Positions 8,724 through 16,930 of a stretch of DNA of 64,000 bases are shown here, in pieces; the first letter of the stretch is position 1, and every line of letters begins with the position of its first letter. Made by a program: the position numbers and the translations under genes. Source of the stretch: Oscillospiraceae bacterium (lineage in GTDB: Bacteria > Bacillota_A > Clostridia > Oscillospirales > Oscillospiraceae). The notes under the pieces are model-generated. The model was given only the letters and a program-made list of their open reading frames with translations, was not told the origin of the DNA and did not search any database. The stretch covers positions 1 to 64,000 of the forward strand of contig SVLP01000008.1 in assembly GCA_015067895.1 (NCBI GenBank), read 5' to 3'.

Positions 8724-9433
8724 TCCTCTATCCTGCCATCGATCTGGTGGGCGGCAAGGCCGTCCGCCTGTTCAAGGGCGACTACGCCCAGATGACCGTA
8801 TACTCCGACGATCCCGTCTCCGTTGCAAAGGACTTCCAGGCCGCGGGCGCGACGCGGATGCACTTGGTTGACCTGGAGGCGGCAAAATCCGGCATCCCCG
8901 CCAATGCCGCCACCATCCGGGCCATCGCGGAAAACACCGACCTCTTCCTGGAAGTCGGCGGCGGCATTCGCACCATGAAGACGCTGGAAGTCTATCTGTC
9001 CCTTGGCGTCGACCGGGCCATCCTGGGCACCGCCGCTGTCACCGATCCTGATTTTCTCAAAGAAGCTGTGGAAAAATACGGCGAAAGGGTGGCTGTGGGC
9101 GTCGACCTGAAGGACGGCTTCGTCGCCATCAAGGGCTGGACGGAAACCTCCGACCTGACCGCAGAAAGCTTTTTCGCCAAAATGGAAGCTCTGGGTGTCA
9201 AGACCGTCATCTGCACCGACATTTCCCGGGACGGCGCCATGAAGGGCACCAACCGGGAGCTCTACAAGTCCCTTTCGGAGCAATTTACCATTGACCTGAT
9301 CGCCAGCGGCGGCGTGTCCTCCATTGAGGACATCGCAGCCCTAAAGGAGATGGGGCTCCACGGAGCCATCATCGGTAAGGCCTACTACACCGGGGCCATC
9401 GATCTGAAGCAAGCACTGGAGGTGGCAAGATGA
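8720..9433 (+). CDS. hisA: ProFAR isomerase (phosphoribosylformimino-AICAR ribotide isomerase)
   Basis: HisA performs the Amadori rearrangement that yields the HisF substrate. The 237-residue TIM barrel has the N-terminal catalytic Asp in YPAIDLVGGKAVRLFKGDY, the VGGGIRT phosphate loop, the second catalytic Asp in ICTDISRDGAM, and IASGGVSS. It overlaps hisH and hisF by four bases each (ATGA), which implies coupled translation. Confidence 0.97.
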   Translation: MILYPAIDLVGGKAVRLFKGDYAQMTVYSDDPVSVAKDFQAAGATRMHLVDLEAAKSGIPANAATIRAIAENTDLFLEVGGGIRTMKTLEVYLSLGVDRAILGTAAVTDPDFLKEAVEKYGERVAVGVDLKDGFVAIKGWTETSDLTAESFFAKMEALGVKTVICTDISRDGAMKGTNRELYKSLSEQFTIDLIASGGVSSIEDIAALKEMGLHGAIIGKAYYTGAIDLKQALEVAR

Positions 9434-10188
9434 TTACCAAGCGCATCATTCCCTGCCTGGATGTCCGCAACGGACGGGTGGTCAAGGGCACCAATTTTCA
9501 GGGGCTCCGGGATGTGAACAACCCCGTGGAGCTGGGCAAATTCTACTCCGACTGCGGCGCGGACGAGCTGGTCTTCTATGACATCACCGCCTCCGCCGAG
9601 GGCCGGGCCCTCTTCACCGACATTCTGACCGAGGTGGCCCGCACCATCTTCATTCCCCTGACCGTGGGCGGCGGCATCAACACCCTGGCGGACTTCGACC
9701 GGGTGCTCAAGTGCGGCGCGGACAAGGTCAGCGTCAACTCCGGTGCCATCCGCAATCCCGCTCTGGTGGGCGAAGCCGCCAAGCGGTACGGCGACCAGTG
9801 CGTTGTCCTCTCCGCCGACATCAAGCGGGTGGACGGGGTCTTCCACGTCTTCGCCAAGGGCGGCCGGGAGGATACCGGCATGGAGGCCATCGAGTGGATC
9901 CGCCGCTGTGTCGGCGACGGCGCGGGCGAGGTGGTTGTCAACTCCATCGACACCGACGGCGTGAAGCGGGGCTTTGACCTTGAGATGCTCAAGGCCGTCT
10001 CCGACGCGGTGGATGTGCCCGTCATCGCCAGCGGCGGCGCGGGCTGTATGGAAGACTTCGTGACGCTGTTCCGGGCGCTTCCCAAGGTGGATGCAGGCCT
10101 GGCGGCCTCCATCTTCCACTTTGGCGAGGTGCAGATCCCCGACCTGAAGCGGCTCCTGCGGGAAAACGATATTTCTGTGAGGTTGTAA
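9430..10188 (+). CDS. hisF: Imidazole glycerol phosphate synthase, cyclase subunit
   Basis: HisF closes the imidazole ring with ammonia from HisH, releasing AICAR. The 252-residue TIM barrel shows IIPCLDVRNGRVVKGTNF with its catalytic Asp, TVGGGINT, the second Asp in NSIDTDGVKRG, and VIASGGAG. It overlaps hisA by four bases and is separated from hisIE by a single base. Confidence 0.97.
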   Translation: MITKRIIPCLDVRNGRVVKGTNFQGLRDVNNPVELGKFYSDCGADELVFYDITASAEGRALFTDILTEVARTIFIPLTVGGGINTLADFDRVLKCGADKVSVNSGAIRNPALVGEAAKRYGDQCVVLSADIKRVDGVFHVFAKGGREDTGMEAIEWIRRCVGDGAGEVVVNSIDTDGVKRGFDLEMLKAVSDAVDVPVIASGGAGCMEDFVTLFRALPKVDAGLAASIFHFGEVQIPDLKRLLRENDISVRL

Positions 10189-10189
10189 T

Positions 10190-10822
10190 ATGGAACTGAA
10201 ATTTGATAAGGACGGCCTGATCCCCGCCATCGTCGTCGACGACGACACGGGCCGGGTGCTGACCCTGGCCTACATGAACGAGGAGAGCCTGCGCATCTCC
10301 ATGGAGAAGGGTCTGACCTGCTTCTGGTCACGCTCCCGCCAGGAACTCTGGCTCAAGGGCGAGACCAGCGGCAACTACCAGCACATCGTCTCCATCACCG
10401 CCGACTGCGACGGCGATGCCCTGGAGGTCAGAGTGAAGAAGGACGGCCCCGCCTGTCACTTAGGCAAAGAGAGCTGCTTCCACAATCCCATCTATGGCGA
10501 AAGCAAGGAAAAATTCCAGCTGGAGGGACTCTATGAGCTCCTTCTGGGCCGCAAGGCGCAGATGCCCGAGGGCAGCTACACCACCTATCTCTTCCAGAAG
10601 GGCCTGGACAAGATCCTCAAGAAGGTGGGCGAGGAGTGCACCGAGGTCATTATCGCCGCCAAGGCCGAGGATCGGGCCGAGACCATCTATGAAATCGCCG
10701 ACCTGTGCTACCACACCCTGGTGCTCATGGCTGAAGCCGGGATCACCGTCGACGATATCCGCACCGAGCTGGCCGGCCGCCATGTCATTGACCACAAGGT
10801 CAAGCAGGAGAAGATGACTTAA
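10190..10822 (+). CDS. hisI: Bifunctional phosphoribosyl-AMP cyclohydrolase / phosphoribosyl-ATP pyrophosphatase
   Basis: This 210-residue fusion carries steps two and three of histidine synthesis. The N-terminal HisI domain (about 1-110) has WSRSRQELWLKGETSGN and the zinc/magnesium residues of the DCDGDALEV and CHLG segments. The C-terminal HisE domain (about 115-205) has LFQKGLDKILKKVGEE, with the EE..E metal-binding pattern, and IYEIADLCYHTLVLM. It is the last gene of the operon. No histidinol-phosphate phosphatase gene lies in the window, so that activity must be encoded elsewhere. Confidence 0.96.
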   Translation: MELKFDKDGLIPAIVVDDDTGRVLTLAYMNEESLRISMEKGLTCFWSRSRQELWLKGETSGNYQHIVSITADCDGDALEVRVKKDGPACHLGKESCFHNPIYGESKEKFQLEGLYELLLGRKAQMPEGSYTTYLFQKGLDKILKKVGEECTEVIIAAKAEDRAETIYEIADLCYHTLVLMAEAGITVDDIRTELAGRHVIDHKVKQEKMT

Positions 10823-10839
10823 ACGATCCTGCAAAGAAC

Positions 10840-10945
10840 ACGTCATTCCGAGGAGCGAAGCGACGTGGGAATCTCCTGGTACTGCGTTGGTATTCGTACC
10901 CGGTCTCAGGAGATTGCCACGGCCTGACGGCCTCGTAATGACGTG
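10840..10945. repeat. GTCATTGCGAG-type palindromic repeat, copy 1
   Basis: The outer ends ACGTCATT and AATGACGT are complementary, and the GAGGAGCGAAGCGACGTGG and AGATTGCCACG blocks are inside. The same consensus recurs at 14511, 20701 and 40140. This copy has CATTCCGAG in place of CATTGCGAG. Confidence 0.85.
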
Positions 10946-10965
10946 TTCTCTTTCACACTGACACA

Positions 10966-10998
10966 AAAACGAACCCCACGGGCATTGCCCGTGGGGTT
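10966..10998 (-). terminator. Terminator of the dlt-like operon
   Basis: A 12-bp stem (10972-10983 with 10987-10998) and, on the minus strand, a CGTTTTT tail end the operon just after the lipoprotein gene. The other strand has only a short T run, so it may also weakly stop his-operon read-through. Confidence 0.85.
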
Positions 10999-11012
10999 TG
11001 CTCGTTGTGGGA

Positions 11013-11543
11013 TTACTCGACGATGGCGTCGTACTGGATGGAGCTGACCACGCCGTCAGCCAGGATGATGGTCAGGGTGGAGGTGGTGCCGGTCAGGATG
11101 TAGGCGTTGGAGCCGTTGAAGGCATCGGCGCCATAGGCGGCCTCGACCTCGGCCTGGGTCGCGCCGATGTAGATGCCCTCGGGGGTGGTGGAGGAGTCAT
11201 CCATCAGCCACACGCTGTAGATGTAGTCGGCATCGCCCAGGGGGTAGGTCTGCAGGAAGAAGCCGCCGTAGTTATAGGTCTTGTCCAGACCCTCGAAGGC
11301 GCAGCTGGCCTCCTCGGTGAAGCTGACGGGCTCGCCCAGAGCCTCCAGCACGGGGGCGGCCTCGGCGTTCATCATCACATCCACGCCCCGGACGGTGTAC
11401 TTCCAGGAGGAAGCGTCAGGGGTGATGGGGGCCTGCGCGCCGCCGGAGACGGGGGCAGTGGTCTCAGCGGGCTTCTCGCCGCCGCAGGCGGCCAGGCCGC
11501 AGACCATGGTCAGAGCCAGGATCAGAGCAAAAATCTTTTTCAT
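11013..11543 (-). CDS. Small secreted lipoprotein of unknown function
   Basis: The 176-residue product starts with a type II signal peptide (MKKIFALILALTMVCGL) and the lipobox LAAC, so Cys-20 should be lipidated and the protein held on the outer face of the membrane. After a Thr/Pro/Ala-rich linker comes a roughly 130-residue globular domain starting near SSWKYTVRG; I do not recognise it beyond a general resemblance to small extracellular lipoproteins. It is last in the dlt-like operon, three bases after the SGNH-like gene, whose 3' end carries its ribosome site. It probably serves the same envelope pathway. Confidence 0.7.
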   Translation of the reverse strand: MKKIFALILALTMVCGLAACGGEKPAETTAPVSGGAQAPITPDASSWKYTVRGVDVMMNAEAAPVLEALGEPVSFTEEASCAFEGLDKTYNYGGFFLQTYPLGDADYIYSVWLMDDSSTTPEGIYIGATQAEVEAAYGADAFNGSNAYILTGTTSTLTIILADGVVSSIQYDAIVE

Positions 11544-11546
11544 CAG

Positions 11547-12626
11547 TTATTCTCCTTCAAGTGCGGAAGCGGTCTCAGCTTCCAGGGTAGCTTTTCGTTC
11601 GTTGTAGGTTTCGACCTTCTCGGCCCATTCGGTGGATAGGGTGTTGTCATACCGGCGGTCTTCCAGACCGCAGTTGTCCACCAGCCACTGGCCGAACCAG
11701 CGGGAGGCCTTTTCTGCACCGTAGACATTCAGATGCAGGCCGGTGTCGTAGGTGTCCACGCTCCAGTCGATGCCGATCTCAGCCTGGTAGTCCAGCATGT
11801 TCAGGAACTTCAGGCCGTGCTTCTGGGCGTATTCCTCGATCTGCTCGTCCCACTGGGGCCACCAGACGGGGGAGAGGGCGGGAGCCTTGATGAGCACCAG
11901 CTCGGTGCCGTGCTCCTCGCAAAGCTGCCGCATCATGTCGAGCCACATCCAGCAGTTCTCCGCGAAGGAGTAGTCCACCAGGGGCTTCTCCACGTGCTCA
12001 TGCACCAGGGGCTTGATGCCGGTCTGCATCAGATAGCCGTTGTCGGCGATGTCGCCCCGCTTAAACCAGTACCGGAAATCCTCCCCGGAGAGGTCAGACC
12101 AGCGGTCGTGGTAGCGAAGCAGGGGGAACAGGTACATCCACTCGGCTTCCTTTTCCTTCTCCATGTCGGTCATGGAGGCCTGGATGCAGTTCCATTTGGA
12201 CATGCTCCAGCGCATGGGGTCGATGGTCATGCGGTTGTAGGCCTCGCGCTGGGAGGCCGCGCCGGTGGAGGCGGGGGTGTCGTACTTCATGGAGAGGACA
12301 TTGAAGACCATGACCTTGGGGGTCTCGTACTGAAAAGTCTCTTCCATCAGGTAGTAGGACTGCCAGATCAGCTGCTGGGCGGAGCCCCGGATGTAGCTGG
12401 GGATGCCGTACTCCTCCCACAGGGTGATGGGGGAGAAGTTCTCGTAGACCTCGCAGTCACCGATGAAGATGACGTCGTTGTTGCCGTACTCTTCGTAGTA
12501 CTCGGCGATCAGGTTGCCTTCCTTGGATTCGGTCATGTATTTGGGCATGAGGAGCATCTGCACCAGCCACAAAATGACCAGACACACAGCCAGGGCGGCA
12601 GTCAGTTTCAGGAAATTCTTTTTCAT
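11547..12626 (-). CDS. SGNH/DltD-like membrane-anchored acyl-transfer partner of MBOAT
   Basis: The 359-residue protein has one N-terminal membrane segment (about 8-28), then an extracellular SGNH-like domain. Block I reads VIFIGDCEVYENFSP and the C-terminal Asp-His block is in DTGLHLNVYG, so the usual nucleophile serine of GDS is a cysteine (codon TGC) here. AlgJ/AlgX- and DltD-like proteins pass acyl groups from the MBOAT partner to a polymer; the gene lies ten bases after the MBOAT gene, which fits. Whether Cys-58 is catalytic is unknown. An alternative is a binding-only scaffold. Confidence 0.75.
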   Translation of the reverse strand: MKKNFLKLTAALAVCLVILWLVQMLLMPKYMTESKEGNLIAEYYEEYGNNDVIFIGDCEVYENFSPITLWEEYGIPSYIRGSAQQLIWQSYYLMEETFQYETPKVMVFNVLSMKYDTPASTGAASQREAYNRMTIDPMRWSMSKWNCIQASMTDMEKEKEAEWMYLFPLLRYHDRWSDLSGEDFRYWFKRGDIADNGYLMQTGIKPLVHEHVEKPLVDYSFAENCWMWLDMMRQLCEEHGTELVLIKAPALSPVWWPQWDEQIEEYAQKHGLKFLNMLDYQAEIGIDWSVDTYDTGLHLNVYGAEKASRWFGQWLVDNCGLEDRRYDNTLSTEWAEKVETYNERKATLEAETASALEGE

Positions 12627-12636
12627 GGCTGCCTCC

Positions 12637-14208
12637 TCAGAACTGGTTGTAGATGAAGTTGCTGGCGTCGTAGCCGATGCCGTAGCTGCCCATCAGGATG
12701 ACCACCAGGAACATGGTGAAAATGAGGGCATAGCGAAGGACAGCGGGCTTCCTGGCCAGAGCTTCCCGGAAGGAGCCATGCTTCTCCTGGAACAGGCTCA
12801 CGGCGAAGAGCACGACGATGCTTACGCCCAGGACGGCGTAGTCCAGGCCGCTGAGGCCCAGCTGCATCATGGTGCCGTCGAACAGGATGTTCCAATTGAA
12901 GGTGGTGAAAATGGAGCCGACCCGGCGGAAGTATTCGCCCACATCGGGGAACAGGTCACAGGCGCGGATCAGGTTCATCAGCCAGAACATCCGCAGCATC
13001 TCGAAGATGCCGTAGCCCTTGGTCTCTTTCAGACCGGGGTGCTTGGCGTGGAACTTCTCATACAGCGGCACACACTCCTCGGAGAGCACCACGAAGAAGC
13101 AGTTGAGCATGCCCCAGACGATGAAGTTGGCATTCAGGCCGTGCCAGATGCCGGTGACGAACCAGGTGGCGATGGAGGCAACGTAGACAGGCAGACGCTT
13201 GCCGAAGTTGCCCAGCTTGGATCTGCCCCACTTGCTCAGATCCCGCATGGGGCCGGAAACGGAGATGGGGTAGAAGATGTAGTCCTTCATCCAGACGCCC
13301 AGGGAGATGTGCCAGCGACGCCAGTATTCCGCGATGTTCTTGGAGAAATAGGGACGGATGAAGTTCTCGGGCAGCTTGATGCCCATGGTCTCGGCAAGGC
13401 CGATGGTCACATCGATGCCGCCGGTGAAGTCGCCGTAGATCTGCACGGCGTAGAACAGGCTCAGCAGCAGGAAGCCCACGCCGGTGAACTCCGCGCCCTT
13501 GAGGGTGCCGATGGCGACAGCAATGCGGTCAGCAACGACTAATTTTTTGAAGTAGCCCCAGAGCATTCTCTGAAGACCAAAGCTGACGGTCTTGCCGTCG
13601 AAATCCTTGGGGGCATACAGGGTGGGGGCCAACTGGGTGAACTTGCTGATGGGGCCCTGAACCAGCTGGGGGAAGAAGGACACGAACAGGGCAAGCTTGA
13701 AGAAGCTGTTCTCCGCCTTGGCGGTGCCCCGGTGCACATCCACCACATAGCCCATGGACTGGAACATGTAGAAGGAAATGCCCATGGGCAGACCCAGGGT
13801 CAGGAAGGAAAGGCCGGTGCCGTTCATCAGAGCCTTGAAGGGCTCCACCAGGGCGGCCTTGCAGATGGCGAGCAGGCCGAAATTGACCAGCAGGCAGGCG
13901 ATCATCCATTTGCGGTTGGCGGACTTGACCTTGGCCTTGTATTCCTTCTTCTCCTCCCGGGACAGCTCCTTCTTGTGCTCGGCGAGATAGGCGTCCTGTT
14001 TTGCAAGGGCCGCGCCCATGTGCCGGGCGGTGAAGTAGGTGGTCACGGTGGTCAGGAGGATGAAGGCCAGATATTCAAGGCCCGCCGTGAAATAGAACAG
14101 GTAGCTGGCGACCAGCAGCACCACCCACTGGGCCTTCTTGGGCACCAGGTAGTATACCGCGATCACCGCCGCCGCAAACAGCAGAAAGCTGAAGGAAGTA
14201 AAGGCCAT
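12637..14208 (-). CDS. MBOAT family membrane-bound O-acyltransferase (DltB/AlgI-like)
   Basis: The 523-residue polytopic membrane protein carries acyl groups across the membrane for transfer to a surface polymer. It shows the AlgI/DltB signature regions: GISFYMFQSMGYVVDVHRG, FPQLVQGPI, EYWRRWHISL with His-300, and the catalytic-type His-356 in TGIWHGLNANFIVWG. At least ten hydrophobic segments are visible. It follows the carrier-protein gene by three bases and precedes the SGNH-like gene, giving the same functional order as dltC-dltB-dltD. Its substrate here is not known. Confidence 0.88.
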   Translation of the reverse strand: MAFTSFSFLLFAAAVIAVYYLVPKKAQWVVLLVASYLFYFTAGLEYLAFILLTTVTTYFTARHMGAALAKQDAYLAEHKKELSREEKKEYKAKVKSANRKWMIACLLVNFGLLAICKAALVEPFKALMNGTGLSFLTLGLPMGISFYMFQSMGYVVDVHRGTAKAENSFFKLALFVSFFPQLVQGPISKFTQLAPTLYAPKDFDGKTVSFGLQRMLWGYFKKLVVADRIAVAIGTLKGAEFTGVGFLLLSLFYAVQIYGDFTGGIDVTIGLAETMGIKLPENFIRPYFSKNIAEYWRRWHISLGVWMKDYIFYPISVSGPMRDLSKWGRSKLGNFGKRLPVYVASIATWFVTGIWHGLNANFIVWGMLNCFFVVLSEECVPLYEKFHAKHPGLKETKGYGIFEMLRMFWLMNLIRACDLFPDVGEYFRRVGSIFTTFNWNILFDGTMMQLGLSGLDYAVLGVSIVVLFAVSLFQEKHGSFREALARKPAVLRYALIFTMFLVVILMGSYGIGYDASNFIYNQF

Positions 14209-14211
14209 GGT

Positions 14212-14439
14212 TTATTCGTCCAGCAGCTTCTCGATCAGCTCGTACAGAGCCTTGGCGGAGTTGAAGTTCTCGGGAACCAGCTCCTCGGCGGGGATGGCCA
14301 CGTCGAACTCAGCGTCGATCTCGGCCACCAGAGTGACGATGTCGAAGGAGTCCAGGATCTTGTCGTCGATCAGGGTGGTGCAGGTGTCAAAGTCCACATC
14401 GGGGTGCAGCTCGGTCAGAATGTTCAGCAGGGCTTCCAT
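14212..14439 (-). CDS. Acyl/aminoacyl carrier protein (DltC-like)
   Basis: A 75-residue acidic four-helix carrier protein. The phosphopantetheine attachment site is Ser-31 in KILDSFDIV; the usual DSL is DSF here, as in DltC-like carriers. The neighbouring adenylating ligase would load an amino acid onto its pantetheine thiol, and the MBOAT protein would take it over the membrane. AAGGAG lies a suitable distance upstream of the ATG. The ligase gene is 234 bases upstream, with a palindromic repeat in between. Confidence 0.88.
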   Translation of the reverse strand: MEALLNILTELHPDVDFDTCTTLIDDKILDSFDIVTLVAEIDAEFDVAIPAEELVPENFNSAKALYELIEKLLDE

Positions 14440-14510
14440 AGTTAATTTCTCCTTATATAAGTTTTTGGGTTAGGAAAATGTTGAAAACGACGCAGGGTGT
14501 AACCAAACCA

Positions 14511-14626
14511 TGTCATTGCGAGGGCCGCAGGCCCGTGGCAATCTCCCGGTACAACGGTCGTTCTGCGATGCTGTATCAGACGTTGTACCAGGAGATTGCT
14601 ACGTCGCTTCGCTCCTCGCAATGACA
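14511..14626. repeat. GTCATTGCGAG-type palindromic repeat, copy 2
   Basis: Outer ends TGTCATTGCGAG and CTCGCAATGACA are complementary, with the CGAAGCGACG block near the right end. It lies inside the dlt-like operon between ligase and carrier genes. Its hairpin could affect transcript processing there. Confidence 0.9.
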
Positions 14627-14673
14627 GGGAAGACGGTACCTGTCAGCGTCGATTTTGACGGTGTGGCGGGGGA

Positions 14674-16185
14674 TTACTTGTTCTCGTACATGGTCTTCAG
14701 ACCATTGCGGTCGATCTTGCCGTTGGGGGTGAAGGGCATCTCGTCCAGCTGGCGCACCACATTGGGAACCATGTAGCGGGGTAGCTTTTCCTTGATGTAG
14801 GTGGTCATTTCGGCGGGGGTGCAGTCGCCCACGTAGAAGAGGATGATCTTCTTCTTCACGTTGTCGAAGATGCAGCAGGCGGTCTTCACGCCCTCGCGCA
14901 TGTTGGCGATGACCTCGATCTCGCCCAGCTCGATGCGGTGGCCCATGTGCTTGATCTGGTAATCCTTCCGGCCTGCGAACTCCAGCTCGCCCCGCTCGTT
15001 GAGCTTGCCCAGGTCGCCGGTGCGGTAGATCAGCTCGGGGTACAGGCTGTTCAGGGGGTTCTGGACGAAGGCCTTGGCGGTGACCTCGGGGTTGTTGTAA
15101 TAGCCCAGGGTCAGGCGGGTGCCGCGGACGCAGATCTCACCCTGCTCGCCGGGCGCAGCCAGCTCGTCGCGCTCATTGAGCAGCAGGATCTCGGTGTTGC
15201 GGAAGGGACGGCCGATGGGCAGGGTCTCGTCCAGGCCAAACTCCCGATCCACCTCGTAGTAGCAGCAGATGCCGGTGGTCTCGGTGGGGCCGTAGAGGTT
15301 GATGAACCGGGCAGAGGGCAGGGCGGCCTTCCACAGATTGAACTGCTTGATGGGGAAGACCTCGCTGGCGAAGGCCACGGTGTGCAGATGCTCCGGCTTG
15401 ACCTTCTCAAAGGTGCGGAAGGCGGAGATCATGGTCAGGGCGGAGACCACCCAGCACACGGTGTTGATCTTGTGCTCGTTCAGGAACTCCACCAACTTGA
15501 TGGGGAACATGAACAGCTGCTTGGGGATCAGGATGGTGGTGGCGCCGTACTTCAGGGTGGGCATGACCTCCTTGAGGTAGGCGTCGAAATACAGGGGGGT
15601 CTGGTTGCCGAAGATGCTGTTTTCGTTGAACTTCAGCACATCGCACAGGTTCTCCACGTAGTCGAGCACCGAGCGGTGGCAGGCGGTGACGCCCTTGGGC
15701 ACGCCGGTGGAGCCGGAGGTGAAGACGATGTAGATGGGATCGGTGTCGATCTGCTTATCGCGGATGACGGCCAGGGCATTTTCGTCCACGGGGGTGGCGC
15801 AGATCTCGGAGTAGACGTAGGTCTTGCCCTCATAGGCGAACTCCCTGACCAGCTCCCGGGTGTCCTCGTCGCAGATCATGCCCACGGGCTTCAGGGTGCG
15901 CAGGATCAGGTCGATCCGGTGGCGGGGCATCTCGTCGTCCAGGGGGACATAGTAGCAGCCGGCGTAGATGGTGCCGAAGAAGCTGACCAGGGTGGTGGGG
16001 TGCTTCTTCATGAAGACCACGATGGGCTGCTTGTAAAAGCCCTCGCTGTGGAGGAAGGAGCCCACGGCCTTGGCCTGGTCGTAGACTTCCCGGAAGGTCA
16101 GGCCCATGGTGTCGTTGGCAAAGGCCACCTTGTCGGGGACGCGGGTGACGGTTTGCTCCAGATATTCCAGAATGTTGGTTTGCAT
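14674..16185 (-). CDS. Adenylating ligase, DltA-like (amino acid--carrier protein ligase)
   Basis: A 503-residue ANL-superfamily enzyme that should activate an amino acid with ATP and load it onto the neighbouring carrier protein. Motifs: VFTSGSTGVPKGV (P-loop), NLYGPTETTGICCYY, the YRTGDLG segment with its conserved Asp, RIELGEIE, and the C-terminal NGKIDRNGL lysine. It resembles D-alanine--carrier ligase DltA. The ATG at 16185 has AAGGAGA eight bases upstream; the longer reading to 16257 runs into the racemase gene and lacks a ribosome site. The substrate is unproven, and the racemase upstream suggests a D-amino acid. Confidence 0.85.
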   Translation of the reverse strand: MQTNILEYLEQTVTRVPDKVAFANDTMGLTFREVYDQAKAVGSFLHSEGFYKQPIVVFMKKHPTTLVSFFGTIYAGCYYVPLDDEMPRHRIDLILRTLKPVGMICDEDTRELVREFAYEGKTYVYSEICATPVDENALAVIRDKQIDTDPIYIVFTSGSTGVPKGVTACHRSVLDYVENLCDVLKFNENSIFGNQTPLYFDAYLKEVMPTLKYGATTILIPKQLFMFPIKLVEFLNEHKINTVCWVVSALTMISAFRTFEKVKPEHLHTVAFASEVFPIKQFNLWKAALPSARFINLYGPTETTGICCYYEVDREFGLDETLPIGRPFRNTEILLLNERDELAAPGEQGEICVRGTRLTLGYYNNPEVTAKAFVQNPLNSLYPELIYRTGDLGKLNERGELEFAGRKDYQIKHMGHRIELGEIEVIANMREGVKTACCIFDNVKKKIILFYVGDCTPAEMTTYIKEKLPRYMVPNVVRQLDEMPFTPNGKIDRNGLKTMYENK

Positions 16186-16198
16186 CAAAGGGATCTCC

Positions 16199-16927
16199 TT
16201 ACTTTGAAATGAGATTTTGATATTCTTCCTTGAGTTTTCCGCCGCAATGGAGCACACAGCGGCGGGCCAGCACCTCCATGGCGTCCAGGTATCCCGCGCC
16301 GATGGGGTAGTCCCGCTTCACGAGGGACAGCTCCGTACAGCCGAGGATGATGGCCTGGGCACCGGCCTTCCACAGCTCCCGGCTGGCCAGGTCGAACTTG
16401 TCCATGTCTGCAGGCCGGTTCGCCTTGATGTCGTCATAGATGACGCTCATGACGCATTTCTGGCCCTCGGAGCCGGGGATGACGGGGGTGATGCCGTGCT
16501 TTTCCAGCTCCCGCTGGAAGAGCTTGGAGCGGATGGTGCCGTCGGTGGCCATGATGCCGACTTTTTCGATGCCGTGCTTTTTCAGGTGGGCGGCGGTCTC
16601 ATGGATGGCGTGGACGATGGGGGTCTCGATGTAGCGGGTCAGCTCCGCGTGGAAGTAGTGGGCGGTCATGCAGGGGATGGCGATGAGCCCGGCACCCTGA
16701 CGGGTCAGGGCGTTGCCGATGCGGATCATCTCCGGCAGGGGATTGGGCTTCGTTGGATCGAGGATGTAGCTCGTCCGGTCGGGGATGGAGGGGTGGTTGT
16801 AGATAATCATGTCCAGATGCTCCTGGTCGGTGTCGGCCTCGGTCATCCGGATGATAAGCTCCATGAAATGGGCGGTGGCGATGGGGCCCAGGCCGCCAAT
16901 GACACCCAGGGTGATCTTCTGCTCCAT
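16199..16927 (-). CDS. Aspartate/glutamate racemase family protein
   Basis: The 242-residue protein is a PLP-independent two-cysteine racemase. It starts GVIGGLGPIATAHFM; the first catalytic cysteine lies in IAIPCMTAHYF (PCNTAH is commoner) and the second in ILGCTELSLV. Such enzymes interconvert L- and D-aspartate or related amino acids. The gene is only 13 bases from the ligase, so it probably feeds a D-amino acid to that ligase. This reading is inference from position. No strong ribosome site precedes it, and translation may be coupled to the gene upstream, three bases away. Confidence 0.85.
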   Translation of the reverse strand: MEQKITLGVIGGLGPIATAHFMELIIRMTEADTDQEHLDMIIYNHPSIPDRTSYILDPTKPNPLPEMIRIGNALTRQGAGLIAIPCMTAHYFHAELTRYIETPIVHAIHETAAHLKKHGIEKVGIMATDGTIRSKLFQRELEKHGITPVIPGSEGQKCVMSVIYDDIKANRPADMDKFDLASRELWKAGAQAIILGCTELSLVKRDYPIGAGYLDAMEVLARRCVLHCGGKLKEEYQNLISK

Positions 16928-16930
16928 CGC

